Origin: Microcoleus sp036704825
GTDB lineage: Bacteria; Cyanobacteriota; Cyanobacteriia; Cyanobacteriales; Microcoleaceae
Assembly (NCBI GenBank): GCA_036704825.1
Contig: JAUBSN010000034.1
Coordinates: forward strand, 1 to 64,000
DNA: 64,000 bases
Direction of reading: 5' to 3'
The position numbers were made by a program, and so were the translations under genes. The notes below the pieces were generated by a model, which saw nothing but the letters and a program-made list of their open reading frames with translations, did not search any database and was not told where the DNA came from. The first letter of the stretch is position 1, and each line of letters opens with the position of its first letter. Positions 1 to 7,463 of this stretch are shown piece after piece.

Positions 1-116
1 TGGTGAATACTAAGCACTTCAAAAACTGGTTTACAAACTGCTGCTACTGTACTTCATAAACGTGGAATCCGCTGTATAGGAATGTCGCGCGGATCGAAGT
101 AGTTAGTATCAAGCAT
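1..116 (-). pseudogene. 5' end of an unrecognised gene with an early in-frame stop
   Basis: On the minus strand an ATG at 116-114 is preceded by AGGA at a normal distance of about 8 bases, which looks like a genuine translation start. The frame begins MLDTNYFDPRDIPIQRIPRL, then meets TGA at 56-54 after 20 codons. The same frame stays open to the window edge (STVAAVCKPVFEVLSIH). This could be a gene broken by a point mutation or frameshift, or simply a 20-residue ORF. Too little is visible to name a family. Confidence 0.3.
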
Positions 117-262
117 AGCAGTTGTCCTAATCCTAAATACTTATATTTTTGCACAGTTCGCGGGCGATCGCAAAAATCTCTCCCTTCAATACCCAAATAC
201 CCGACTTCTTCAAGAAATCGGGTATCTAAAGCAACCTAATTAGCTCCTAAAAGCGCTACGGA
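117..262. other. Short spacer with an imperfect palindrome
   Basis: The spacer contains one GCGATCGC site and an imperfect inverted repeat, CCCGACTTCTTCAAGAAATCGGG, around 201-224. It lies after the stop codon of the leftward coiled-coil gene and could end its transcript, although there is no clear T-run. It also resembles the AGAAACCGGGTTTCT palindromes scattered elsewhere in the window. Confidence 0.3.
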
Positions 263-1357
263 TCACTTATTTTTCTGCTGAGTCTTCGCTTGTTCGATCG
301 CAATTTCCCTCACTGCTTGCAAAGAACTCAAATTCGATGCACCTTCAATTGCCTTCACCGCCAAATCTTGAACCTGTTTCAAAGCAGAATCCAGTTGTTT
401 CGACAAGCTAGCAAGGCGCGCATCTTGATTTTGAATTGTCTGCAACATCCCTTGAATTTGCAGTTCATAATTTTGCTTTTGCCCTTCGATATCTTTAGCA
501 GACAAATCCGCCTTAACTTTAGCTTGATAATTGCCAATATTGCGGCCGTTATCTTTCCCGTTCTTGATATTAGCTTCCAGTTCTTTCGGGAAAGCTTCTA
601 CCTTAGCTTTAACCTCAGCATAAAGTTTTTCCCGTTCCGAAATAGATTTTTCGCGTTCTGCCCACTGTTTCTCCTGTTCTTGCTGAAACTCTTCGATTTC
701 TTGATACAGCCTTTTCTGGCGCTGTTGGTATTCTTCGATGTCCAGATTTCGCTGAAGATTCAACTCATAATCATACAACTCTTCATCCCGATCGCGAGTT
801 TTTTGGTGGTTCTCATTGCGTTCTTTAACGGCAAACTTTTGCAGTTCCTGCTCTTTTTCCCAAGCTTGCCGGCGTTCCAACAATTCCTGTTCAACAGTTT
901 CGCGCTGTTCGCTGAGTTCCGCACTAAATGTTTTGGCGCTTTCTTCGTATTGTTGGATTAAATTGTCCAGCGTATCTTCTGGAACATCTTCTAAACCATG
1001 CAACTCTTGCAGTTGTTGGATTTCGTCGCCGACCGTTCGGTGCAATTCCCCCAGTTTAGATGCTTCTGTTGTCAGTTTTTCCGACAGTTCGCTGACAGCG
1101 GCACCGAAGCCAAATTGCAGTAAGATTAAATTGTCGATCGTCCCCTGCATTTTTTGTTTGCTTTCAGTTAAAGCCATTGCTTTTCTTGCTTCCGCTATTG
1201 CTAGTTCTTTGACTGCGATTTGTGATTGAGAAATATTGGCAGATTTATCGTTATTAAGCTGCTTCAGTTGCGAATCCAGTGCATTTCTTTCCTGTTCCAA
1301 CTGTTTATAAGCTTCTAATATTTCAGCCTTCGTATTTTTGTCATTCATTCTCGCCAT
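263..1357 (-). CDS. Coiled-coil protein of unknown function (paralogue 1)
   Basis: About 364 residues, nearly all helical and highly charged, with long heptad-rich stretches over roughly residues 10-60 and 130-345. There is no signal peptide, membrane segment or catalytic motif. I place the start at ATG 1357 because AGGAG (1371-1367) is 9 bases upstream. The in-frame ATG at 1366 directly abuts that site and is less likely. It is clearly paralogous to the next gene upstream: both have a central FGxxxSxLSEKL...LQEL segment, a WEKEQE/WxERExxxS heptad region and a C-terminal ...KQxQDLAxKAxxxA segment. It is the last gene of a leftward block that runs from 4011. The function is unknown, and a structural or DNA-associated role is only a guess. 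Confidence 0.75.
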   Translation of the reverse strand: MARMNDKNTKAEILEAYKQLEQERNALDSQLKQLNNDKSANISQSQIAVKELAIAEARKAMALTESKQKMQGTIDNLILLQFGFGAAVSELSEKLTTEASKLGELHRTVGDEIQQLQELHGLEDVPEDTLDNLIQQYEESAKTFSAELSEQRETVEQELLERRQAWEKEQELQKFAVKERNENHQKTRDRDEELYDYELNLQRNLDIEEYQQRQKRLYQEIEEFQQEQEKQWAEREKSISEREKLYAEVKAKVEAFPKELEANIKNGKDNGRNIGNYQAKVKADLSAKDIEGQKQNYELQIQGMLQTIQNQDARLASLSKQLDSALKQVQDLAVKAIEGASNLSSLQAVREIAIEQAKTQQKNK

Positions 1358-1435
1358 CGCTTTCATCTCCTAACTTTGTTAGTCCGCATCAGCGGTTTCA
1401 ACCGCCGATTATTATCCAAAATTGAGCTACAAACC

Positions 1436-2413
1436 TTAAGCTTTGGTAGCAAAAGCTTTCAGTGCCAAGTCTTGCGCTTGCTTCATAGTCGCTTGCAATT
1501 GTGTAGAGATTTCGGCGATTTGTTCGGTTTGTCGCTCAATAGTCTGCTGCAAAGATTGCACTTTCAATTCATATCCTTGCTTAGTGCTTTCCCATTCTTT
1601 ATCCACTAAATCTGCCTTGACTTTAGCTTCGCGGGAAACTTCTTGAATTGCTTCTTCTTTGGCTTTGACATAAGCCTGTTTGAGTTCTTCTTCAAATCCG
1701 GCGGCTTTTCTTTGATTCTCTTCAAACTCCGCTTGATTGTCGCTGAGGACTTTTTCCCGTTCCACCCAATTTTTTTCTTTTTCGCGGGTAGATTCTTGCA
1801 AATGCCGTTCTAGTTTGCGCTTCGTTTCTTCGTATTCGTCGGTTTCGATTTTGCGATCGCGCTGTAATTCGTATTGGTAATCGGCTGTTTTTTCCTGACG
1901 ATTTTTAGTTATGAGTGCAGTCTCTTGTTGAACTGCTGCATCAAATTCTTGCTGTTCTTTTTCCCAAAGCTTGCGTTTTTGGATCGTGTCTTTTTCGATT
2001 ATTTCGCGCTGGTTGGCAGCATTTTGTTCCAGCAGGGTCAATTTTTCTCGGTGTTCTTGAGTTAAAATGTGGAGGGCGTCTGCTACAACTCTGATTTGCT
2101 GCAACTCTTGCAATTGTGCCGCTTCAATTTCGATCGCGCGTTTTAATTCGTCTAATTTGGAAGATTCCGCCTTCAGTTTTTCCGAAAGTCCGCTGATGGT
2201 GCTGCCGAAATCTAATTGCAAGTCAGCCAAGCCTTTGACGATGCTGTCAATTGTGTAGGTGGAAGCGACTTCGAGGAGTTGTTTATTTTTGGCTTTTTCG
2301 GCTGACTGTTCTTTGGTTTCGACTTTGGATTCGATCTTTTTTTTGTCTGCTAAAATCTGCTGAAAGTTTTGCCAAATTTTGGCTTTGCTATCCTTGGCAG
2401 TTGCTAGGGTCAT
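1436..2413 (-). CDS. Coiled-coil protein of unknown function (paralogue 2)
   Basis: 325 residues, soluble and almost wholly coiled coil, with E/K/Q-rich heptads from about residue 30 to the end. The ATG at 2413 is chosen because AGGAG lies 8 bases upstream; the longer open frame would run into the neighbouring gene. It shares a block order with the paralogue at 263-1357: an N-terminal AKNKQLLEVAST region, LDFGSTISGLSEKL, a LWEKEQQEFD stretch and a C-terminal MKQAQDLALKAFA. The two genes are about 80 bp apart and probably lie in one transcript, so hetero-oligomer formation is plausible but inferred. No known family is recognised. Confidence 0.75.
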   Translation of the reverse strand: MTLATAKDSKAKIWQNFQQILADKKKIESKVETKEQSAEKAKNKQLLEVASTYTIDSIVKGLADLQLDFGSTISGLSEKLKAESSKLDELKRAIEIEAAQLQELQQIRVVADALHILTQEHREKLTLLEQNAANQREIIEKDTIQKRKLWEKEQQEFDAAVQQETALITKNRQEKTADYQYELQRDRKIETDEYEETKRKLERHLQESTREKEKNWVEREKVLSDNQAEFEENQRKAAGFEEELKQAYVKAKEEAIQEVSREAKVKADLVDKEWESTKQGYELKVQSLQQTIERQTEQIAEISTQLQATMKQAQDLALKAFATKA

Positions 2414-2469
2414 AATTTTTGCTTCTCCTGATTCTAATTTTTCGATGGTTTTGAGTGACAAATTTTCAG

Positions 2470-2838
2470 TTATTCTAAGTTGCGGAGTTGGCTGAGAATG
2501 GCTCGGTATTTTCTGGCTGCATCGGGTATTTCTTCTGGATTGTCGCTGGCTAGAGTTCTGAGAATTTTCCAGCAGCGATCGCACCGATTTCCTTCCCAGC
2601 AGTCGCACTCATCAATTATACTCAAAAGTGCGCCTTTTAGCAATTGATTTTCGGCTAACAAAGCTCGGTAATTCCGCTGAACTGATTCGGCAACTAAAGT
2701 CATGTGCTGGAAGTCTTCGGTGAGACTTTCGATGTCGTTAACTGCATCTGTCCGAATTTGGTCTAGCAGCTCAAGATTCTCTTTCAAACGGCTTTCTTGC
2801 AGGTTTGGTTTGGTTTTCAGCTTGGTTAATTTCTTCAT
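2470..2838 (-). CDS. Small helical hypothetical protein with a Cys-rich patch
   Basis: 122 residues. The N-terminal 75 residues are predominantly helical (LKENLELLDQIRTDAVNDIE). A compact cysteine patch, CDCWEGNRCDRC, follows around residues 79-90 and could bind a metal. The C-terminal 25 residues (IPDAARKYRAILSQLRNLE) form another helix. It sits between the coiled-coil genes and the SSB-tailed gene, in the same orientation with short gaps, so it is probably co-transcribed. There is no strong Shine-Dalgarno sequence before ATG 2838. The family is not recognised. Confidence 0.6.
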   Translation of the reverse strand: MKKLTKLKTKPNLQESRLKENLELLDQIRTDAVNDIESLTEDFQHMTLVAESVQRNYRALLAENQLLKGALLSIIDECDCWEGNRCDRCWKILRTLASDNPEEIPDAARKYRAILSQLRNLE

Positions 2839-2897
2839 TTCAGTCTGTGGTAACAGTTATGGTAAAGGCGCGATTAAATCGCGCCTTTACAACAAAA

Positions 2898-3602
2898 TTA
2901 GAACAAGTCAGCAGTTAATGGGTCTTCGGCTGGCGGTAGCGACATACCGCCGTTGGAATTCAAAGCCATAGCATCGCTTTCACCGCTAGTGTGAGCAGCC
3001 ATCAAGCAGGCAACTTGCTGCGCCGGGAGGTTATCTAAACACACCATAGCTTTTGTTCCTTCTAAGTCAATCATCCGCGATTGATTGCTAGAATCAGACA
3101 AAATTGCTGCCGCTTGGTCGATAACCGCCCAATCTTTTCGCTCGTTCCAAGACCATTTCAAACTGTAGTAATTAATCGGTTTTACTACTCCGCTGTCGTC
3201 TGGTTTCTGACCGGAATGCTTGACAAATTCTGGAATAAAAATTCCGGTTGCCGGCTCTACGCCGCGAGATTGAACTGATGCTACCAAGCGGTTAAAATCG
3301 TTCAAGCTGCGGTTTTTGATGTATGTCACCATGACAACTCCTTGCGGCAATTCGCCACTTTCTGCAACAAACCACAGTTGGCCCCACAGTGTGTGCGAAG
3401 TTTGACCTAAACTGCCAAAGAATTTGGAGAATTTGAGGATTGTCATGGAACACTTGGAACCGTAGTCGGTATCGCCGATCGCCCATTGGCCGCTTTGGCA
3501 ATTGTTACGGACTGCGATCGGGATTTCTGGTACTAGCAAAGCATTGCTCGGTTTGGCACCAAATACTGAAAATGTAGGTCTTTCTTGTGTTTTAGTAGTC
3601 AT
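2898..3602 (-). CDS. Hypothetical protein with an SSB-like C-terminal tail
   Basis: 234 residues from ATG 3602, preceded by AAGGA at a good distance; the longer frame to 3641 has no ribosome site. The core (about residues 8-175) is a mixed alpha/beta domain rich in aromatic residues (FSKFFGSLGQT, LWGQLWFVAESGELP, NYYSLKWSW). The last 30 residues are low-complexity, ending PPAEDPLTADLF. An acidic tail with a terminal hydrophobic pair is the form by which bacterial single-stranded DNA-binding proteins recruit partners, so an ssDNA-binding role is a reasonable hypothesis. No OB-fold signature can be confirmed by eye. It is part of the leftward block 4011-263. Confidence 0.7.
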   Translation of the reverse strand: MTTKTQERPTFSVFGAKPSNALLVPEIPIAVRNNCQSGQWAIGDTDYGSKCSMTILKFSKFFGSLGQTSHTLWGQLWFVAESGELPQGVVMVTYIKNRSLNDFNRLVASVQSRGVEPATGIFIPEFVKHSGQKPDDSGVVKPINYYSLKWSWNERKDWAVIDQAAAILSDSSNQSRMIDLEGTKAMVCLDNLPAQQVACLMAAHTSGESDAMALNSNGGMSLPPAEDPLTADLF

Positions 3603-3744
3603 TGTTCGTTTTTCCTTAGTTATTGATTTATGTTCTGACAATTAGGAATCGGTAATTGGGAATTGGGAACTCACAAAAATGGAGTTATTTTTATTCCTTC
3701 TTCCCTCTTCCTTCTTCCTTCTTCCCTCTTGCTTCTTCCTTCCA

Positions 3745-4011
3745 TTACCTAATCAGATGTGTTGTCGCTTTTGGTTCGGGATAGGTATACTCAAGCATCG
3801 CCTCTTGTTGAGCTTTGATAATCCGCAGCGCGGCGAGCAAATGCTCTAACGTTTCTAAGTGCGCTGGCGTGAAGTGGATGCTGAAGCCTTCGCCATCCCG
3901 CGCGTAGCCGGGACAAACCAGTGAGGCTGAGCTTTGTTCTTCGTGGGTGGCGATGTATAGCCAGTCATCGTCTTCGAGCTTGTAATGCGTGTCTGTCCAG
4001 GTTCTCAGCAT
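3745..4011 (-). CDS. Small hypothetical protein, first gene of the leftward block
   Basis: 88 residues, acidic in the N-terminal half (YKLEDDDWLYIATHEEQ) with a predicted helix near the C-terminus (HLETLEHLLAALRIIKAQQEAML). It has a strong start: AAGGAGGAG upstream of ATG 4011. It is the first gene of the leftward block and faces the XRE/ImmA pair across a 250-bp spacer, so its promoter lies beside the repeated dyads at 4150-4205. Family and function are unknown. Confidence 0.65.
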   Translation of the reverse strand: MLRTWTDTHYKLEDDDWLYIATHEEQSSASLVCPGYARDGEGFSIHFTPAHLETLEHLLAALRIIKAQQEAMLEYTYPEPKATTHLIR

Positions 4012-4149
4012 TTGCTATCTGCTCCTCCTTATTTGCTGCGTACAAGCGTTTTGACGCCCAGCGCTTCTCACTCCTCTAAAGTTGACGGCTATATATAGCG
4101 TGTGAGCTAGGCTAATTTGCATTCTTAACCCTACCAATCAGGCGTCGCT

Positions 4150-4205
4150 GGTTGATTAAACCGTCAACTAACCTCATGGTAGCCTGGGTTGATTTTCCCG
4201 TCAAG
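4150..4205. promoter_or_regulatory. Two direct copies of a GGTTGATT-N3-CCGTCAA dyad
   Basis: GGTTGATTAAACCGTCAAC occurs at 4150-4168 and GGTTGATTTTCCCGTCAAG at 4187-4205, a 37-bp period. Each contains GTTGA-N8-TCAA(C/G), an interrupted dyad of the size bound by XRE-type dimers. A further GTTGACGG lies at 4081-4088 and TTTTGACG at 4050. The sites sit between the divergent leftward block and the XRE gene, just upstream of the latter, and are the natural candidates for its operators. This is inference from position and symmetry. Confidence 0.5.
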
Positions 4206-4263
4206 TATTTTGTTGAACTTTTCATCAAAACAGGCTAGAATGCTTGTCAGGAGGCAAAAAACT

Positions 4264-4587
4264 GTGGAACAAACATTTGGAAGACTGATCCGTCAAGCTC
4301 GAAAGGAGAAAGCTTACTCACAACGTGAGCTAGCTGCTATGCTAAGTGTGGATTTTACTTATTTGTCTAAGTTGGAGAACGATCGAGCGGATTATGCGCC
4401 CAAAGAGGACGTAATCCGAGCATTAGCGCGGAATCTAGACATAAACGAAGAGGAATTGATTTTCTTGGCGGGGAGACTGCCGCAGCAGTACGAAGCGCTG
4501 CTGAAGCAGAATCCGAAGGAAATGCAGGCTCTTTTCCGCCGGATGCAAGAAAATCCAGATTGGCTCAAACAGTCTTTTGAAGCGTAA
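4264..4587 (+). CDS. XRE-family helix-turn-helix transcriptional regulator
   Basis: 107 residues from GTG 4264, which has CAGGAGG 7 bases upstream; the longer frame from 4189 starts inside the operator region and has no ribosome site. Residues 5-65 form a Cro/CI-type HTH (FGRLIRQARKEKAYSQRELA then DFTYLSKLENDR), and the C-terminus is a helical tail. It is followed 15 bp later by an ImmA/IrrE-type metallopeptidase gene. This pairing is typical of ICE/phage-like switches (ImmR/ImmA) and of DdrO/IrrE, in which the protease cleaves the repressor. It probably represses itself and the divergent block. Confidence 0.85.
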   Translation: MEQTFGRLIRQARKEKAYSQRELAAMLSVDFTYLSKLENDRADYAPKEDVIRALARNLDINEEELIFLAGRLPQQYEALLKQNPKEMQALFRRMQENPDWLKQSFEA

Positions 4588-4602
4588 GAGAGGCCCCTCA
4601 TA

Positions 4603-5292
4603 GTGAGTATCTTTAAGCCGTATTGCTTCTATCCCAAAGAATCGATCGAGCGTTTGGCAAATGACATCTTGATGCAGATGCAGAAAACGCAAAATTTTGC
4701 TCCGAGATGGCCTTTTGATGCGACAACGGTTGCTGATTTTCTGGATTTGGGCGTAGTTTGGGAGTGCATTGAGCCGGATGAAGAAGGTGCGATCGCGGCG
4801 AGGATTTTGCCGCAGCAGCGGTTAATCGAAATCAACGAACAGATTCTCGAAAAACCGCCGGGCTTCATCGAATCGACGATCGCCCACGAAATCGGCCACT
4901 GGGTGCTACACGTCAATCAAGACGAAGCAGACGGCACTGTGGAACAGTTGGAATTAAACTTAGGCGATCGAGGAAAAACCGCCCAGGATGTCGAGGAACC
5001 GTTTGTTTGTCGGGGTGCGAGTGCTGATAATAAGGTTTTGTCGATCGAATGGCAAGCGCAATATTTTGCAAGCTGTTTGTTGATGCCTCGGTGTATTTTG
5101 GAGGAAAAAAGACAGGGACGCGATTTAACAAAGTGGTCGCATTTATACAAAATGAGAGATGAGTTGGGCGTGAGCATTTCCAATTTGACAAACCGCTTGC
5201 AAGAATTCGATTGGATTTACATTCCCAAGGGAACGCGCGAGATTTATGCCGGGAAAGATGCGGCCAACGGGCAGCAGCGGTTGTTTGGATAG
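4603..5292 (+). CDS. ImmA/IrrE family metallo-endopeptidase
   Basis: 229 residues with a GTG start at 4603. The zinc-protease helix HEIGHWVLH lies around residues 95-103, and a downstream acidic stretch could supply the third ligand. A conserved SIEWQAQYFASCLLMP segment is characteristic of COG2856. The family cleaves a cognate XRE repressor after a signal such as DNA damage, and the gene lies 15 bp after an XRE gene, in the usual order. The C-terminal 60 residues form a small helical domain. By inference, its activation would derepress the divergent coiled-coil/SSB-tail block. No integrase or phage structural gene is nearby. Confidence 0.88.
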   Translation: MSIFKPYCFYPKESIERLANDILMQMQKTQNFAPRWPFDATTVADFLDLGVVWECIEPDEEGAIAARILPQQRLIEINEQILEKPPGFIESTIAHEIGHWVLHVNQDEADGTVEQLELNLGDRGKTAQDVEEPFVCRGASADNKVLSIEWQAQYFASCLLMPRCILEEKRQGRDLTKWSHLYKMRDELGVSISNLTNRLQEFDWIYIPKGTREIYAGKDAANGQQRLFG

Positions 5293-5372
5293 AATTTGAT
5301 TGATTTTGAGGTTTGAGAGAGATTTTCGAATCTCAACTTTTTCAGATAACTTTGAAAGAATGAGGTTGCAAA

Positions 5373-5726
5373 ATGGAAACAAAACGAGTAGCAGACCTGA
5401 CAGTTGAAGAACTGCAAGCGATAATTCTCGAAACCAAACGAGTATCAGACTTGACCGTTGGAGAATTGAAAGCTGTAATTGCGGAAGCGATCGATATGCG
5501 GTTAAGCCAATGGATAAATCCTTTCAATAGCAATACCTTGCCCCTAGTTCCGCAAAGGACGAAGGAAGAACAAATGCAGAGGAATTTAGCAGCAACAGAG
5601 TGGTTGCAAAAGTGGCGAGAAGAAGGAGACGCCGAGGAACAAACAGAGACATTTGAATATTTGCAAAAAGTATTATACGAAGACAGGCTTTCGTCGAACC
5701 GACCGTTATTTGTGCAACAAAAATGA
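5373..5726 (+). CDS. Putative antitoxin paired with a PIN-like toxin
   Basis: 117 residues. The first 36 residues are a tandem duplication of an 18-residue unit, ETKRVADLTVEELQAII then ETKRVSDLTVGELKAVI. Such (V/S)xDLTVxELxxxI motifs occur in cyanobacterial antitoxin-like proteins. The C-terminal half is charged and probably flexible, as expected for a toxin-wrapping segment. GAGG lies 8 bases before the ATG. The stop overlaps the start of the downstream PIN-like gene by 4 bases (ATGA), the standard arrangement of a toxin-antitoxin pair. Confidence 0.65.
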   Translation: METKRVADLTVEELQAIILETKRVSDLTVGELKAVIAEAIDMRLSQWINPFNSNTLPLVPQRTKEEQMQRNLAATEWLQKWREEGDAEEQTETFEYLQKVLYEDRLSSNRPLFVQQK

Positions 5727-6172
5727 TAGTTTTATTGGATTCGGGGCCTCTGGGAATATTAACAAATTCCAAGGGGCAGCCTGTGACTGTAGAGTGCCAA
5801 CTTTGGGTAGAATCTTTGCTATTTAAAGGCTACAGGATGATTTTACCTGAAATAGCAGATTATGAAGTGCGGCGCGAGTTATTGCGGGCAAATAAGTTGG
5901 CAGGTATCAAACGCCTTAACGAATGCAAATCTCACTGGCTGGAATACTTGCCGATAACAACGCCAGTAATTCTCAAAGCGGCCGAGTTGTGGGCGGCATC
6001 GCGTCAGGCAGGAATGCCGACAGCAGATCCCAAAGAAATTGATGGAGATGTGATTTGAGCAGCTCAAGCTTTGCTGCTTCGTGGCGGTGGAGAAGGAGTT
6101 GTTATTGCTACAACAAATGTGGGGCATTTGTCCCGATTTGTGGATGCTCGTCACTGGCGAGATATTGACTGA
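5723..6172 (+). pseudogene. PIN-like toxin gene interrupted by an in-frame TGA
   Basis: The frame opens with MIVLLDSGPLGILTN, the D-containing first strand of PIN-like ribonucleases, and continues to GDVI at codon 111, where TGA (6056-6058) interrupts it. The same frame then continues without shift for 37 more codons (AAQALLLRG...VVIATTNVGHLSRF...W) to a second TGA at 6170-6172. The second part carries the conserved C-terminal D/T-rich strand of the fold. One base change from TTA would create the stop. The antitoxin upstream is intact. It is either a recently inactivated toxin or a sequencing error. Confidence 0.7.
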
Positions 6173-6214
6173 GCGTACAGAAAAAATTAAAAGTCACAAG
6201 TTAAATTACATTTT

Positions 6215-7057
6215 ATGCTAACAAATATTGAAATCCTGCTAGCAGCTTGTGAGGAATTAAATATCCCTTACGAAATCCTGCATCATTCCCAAAACTTGAT
6301 TAGACTCAAACAGGGCGGCGAAGAATATTATTTTGTCAATTACATGACGCCATTTAACAGCGCGTCACTAGCAGAGATTTTTAAAGACAAAGAATATACT
6401 TATCAACTATTAAACGGCAAAATAAATACTCCCCGAACTCTCGGTTTTGTCTCGCCTCACTGCGAGGAGAAATATAAAAAGTATTTGATTTTCCCAGATA
6501 TTGAATCAATAGTTTTAGAAGTAAACAAAAATTTCTCTTTCCCGGTGATTCTCAAAAGAAATCGCGGTGCTCGTGGCAACAATGTTTTTTTGTGTGAAAG
6601 TATAGAGCAAATTAAAGAAGCTCTAGAAATTATATTTAACCTCAACAGCCAAGATTATGACTATGTGGCGCTAGCTCAAGAATATATCGAAATTGCCCGC
6701 GAATATCGGGCGGTATTCTGCAAAGAAAAGCTAGTTTTGCTGTACGAAAAAGACAAATCTCAGGCTGAATTTGCGGGCAATTTAAGCCCGCTGTACTGGG
6801 AAGGTGCAAAAGCCAAACATATAATTAACCCCAAACTCATGTCTGAAATTGAAGATTTTGTTAAACCTGTTTTTGCCGAAATGGCGATTAATTATGCAGG
6901 GCTTGACATCGCGCTAGATAAAAAGGGAGCCTATTGGTTAATTGAAATTAACTCAAGTCCCAATTACAATACATTTGTCAGAGATAACGATCGCCAAATT
7001 GTCGTAACAATGTTTAAAGGCATTCTGGATAGCTTGATTGTTAACAAAAATCCGTAA
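6215..7057 (+). CDS. ATP-grasp domain protein (RimK / D-Ala ligase-like)
   Basis: 280 residues. The ATP-grasp core is recognisable from about residue 60: FPVILKRNRGARGNNVFL (ATP-binding lysine and glycine-rich loop), LAQEYIEIAREYRAVF, and the metal-binding C-terminus YWLIEINSSPNY with the E-I-N motif. Enzymes of this fold join a carboxylate to an amine or thiol using ATP, and the glutamate-ligase (RimK-like) branch is the closest by eye. The substrate cannot be inferred. The gene stands alone between toxin-antitoxin genes and has no clear ribosome-binding site. Confidence 0.75.
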   Translation: MLTNIEILLAACEELNIPYEILHHSQNLIRLKQGGEEYYFVNYMTPFNSASLAEIFKDKEYTYQLLNGKINTPRTLGFVSPHCEEKYKKYLIFPDIESIVLEVNKNFSFPVILKRNRGARGNNVFLCESIEQIKEALEIIFNLNSQDYDYVALAQEYIEIAREYRAVFCKEKLVLLYEKDKSQAEFAGNLSPLYWEGAKAKHIINPKLMSEIEDFVKPVFAEMAINYAGLDIALDKKGAYWLIEINSSPNYNTFVRDNDRQIVVTMFKGILDSLIVNKNP

Positions 7058-7118
7058 ATGCTCGATTTGAGGAATGCGCTATAATTACTAAATCGCACAA
7101 TCAAAAAAAGTAAAAGCA

Positions 7119-7316
7119 ATGACAGCCGAAGTGTTAGAAATAGAAGGAACGTGGCAAGAAATTCTCGCCCAATCAGCCAAATTTGCCGATCGCCGAGTTC
7201 GCATAGTCGTTCTTGCTAACGAAGATGAAGAGGTACTCCCATCTCCCGAAGAAAGTTTTCGTCAAGGATGGCACGAAGCAATGACAGGAGAGACTGTACC
7301 GCTTTCTGAACTGTGA
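7119..7316 (+). CDS. Orphan antitoxin-like small protein
   Basis: 65 residues. It has an N-terminal beta/alpha segment (LEIEGTWQEILAQSAKFADRRVRIVVL) and a C-terminal tail, SFRQGWHEAMTGETVPLSEL. That form is common among cyanobacterial antitoxins that precede RelE/ParE- or PIN-type toxins. No toxin gene follows: the next 147 bp are non-coding and lead to an rRNA methyltransferase gene. It is probably a leftover or trans-acting antitoxin. Confidence 0.6.
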   Translation: MTAEVLEIEGTWQEILAQSAKFADRRVRIVVLANEDEEVLPSPEESFRQGWHEAMTGETVPLSEL

Positions 7317-7436
7317 GAGGGAATTGATTTCGATGAATCTGTCGATCGGCAGACGTAGCGTGTTATAAATAATTAAAGTTGAGTTCTACAGAGATATTTC
7401 TGTAGCAATTTATGTTAATTCAAATCTCGCTTGTAG

Positions 7437-7463
7437 GGAGCCTCATGGCTCCGCAGAAGGAGG
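7437..7463 (+). promoter_or_regulatory. Hairpin and Shine-Dalgarno sequence abutting the start codon
   Basis: GGAGCC-TCAT-GGCTCC (7437-7452) can form a 6-bp hairpin with a 4-base loop. It is followed at once by AAGGAGG (7457-7463), which touches the ATG at 7464. The spacing is far shorter than usual and the hairpin could occlude the ribosome site, so translation of the methyltransferase may be weak or regulated. Confidence 0.4.

Noticed and set aside
290..961. Plus-strand frame of 223 codons opposite the first coiled-coil gene
   Set aside because: It is the exact complement of a coherent coiled-coil protein; its F/L/I-rich composition is what the complement of E/K/Q-rich codons gives, and it has no ribosome site.
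263..5292. Prophage or ICE based on the XRE/ImmA pair
   Set aside because: There is no integrase, relaxase, terminase or structural gene, and no att-like direct repeats were seen, so only an inducible gene block is claimed.
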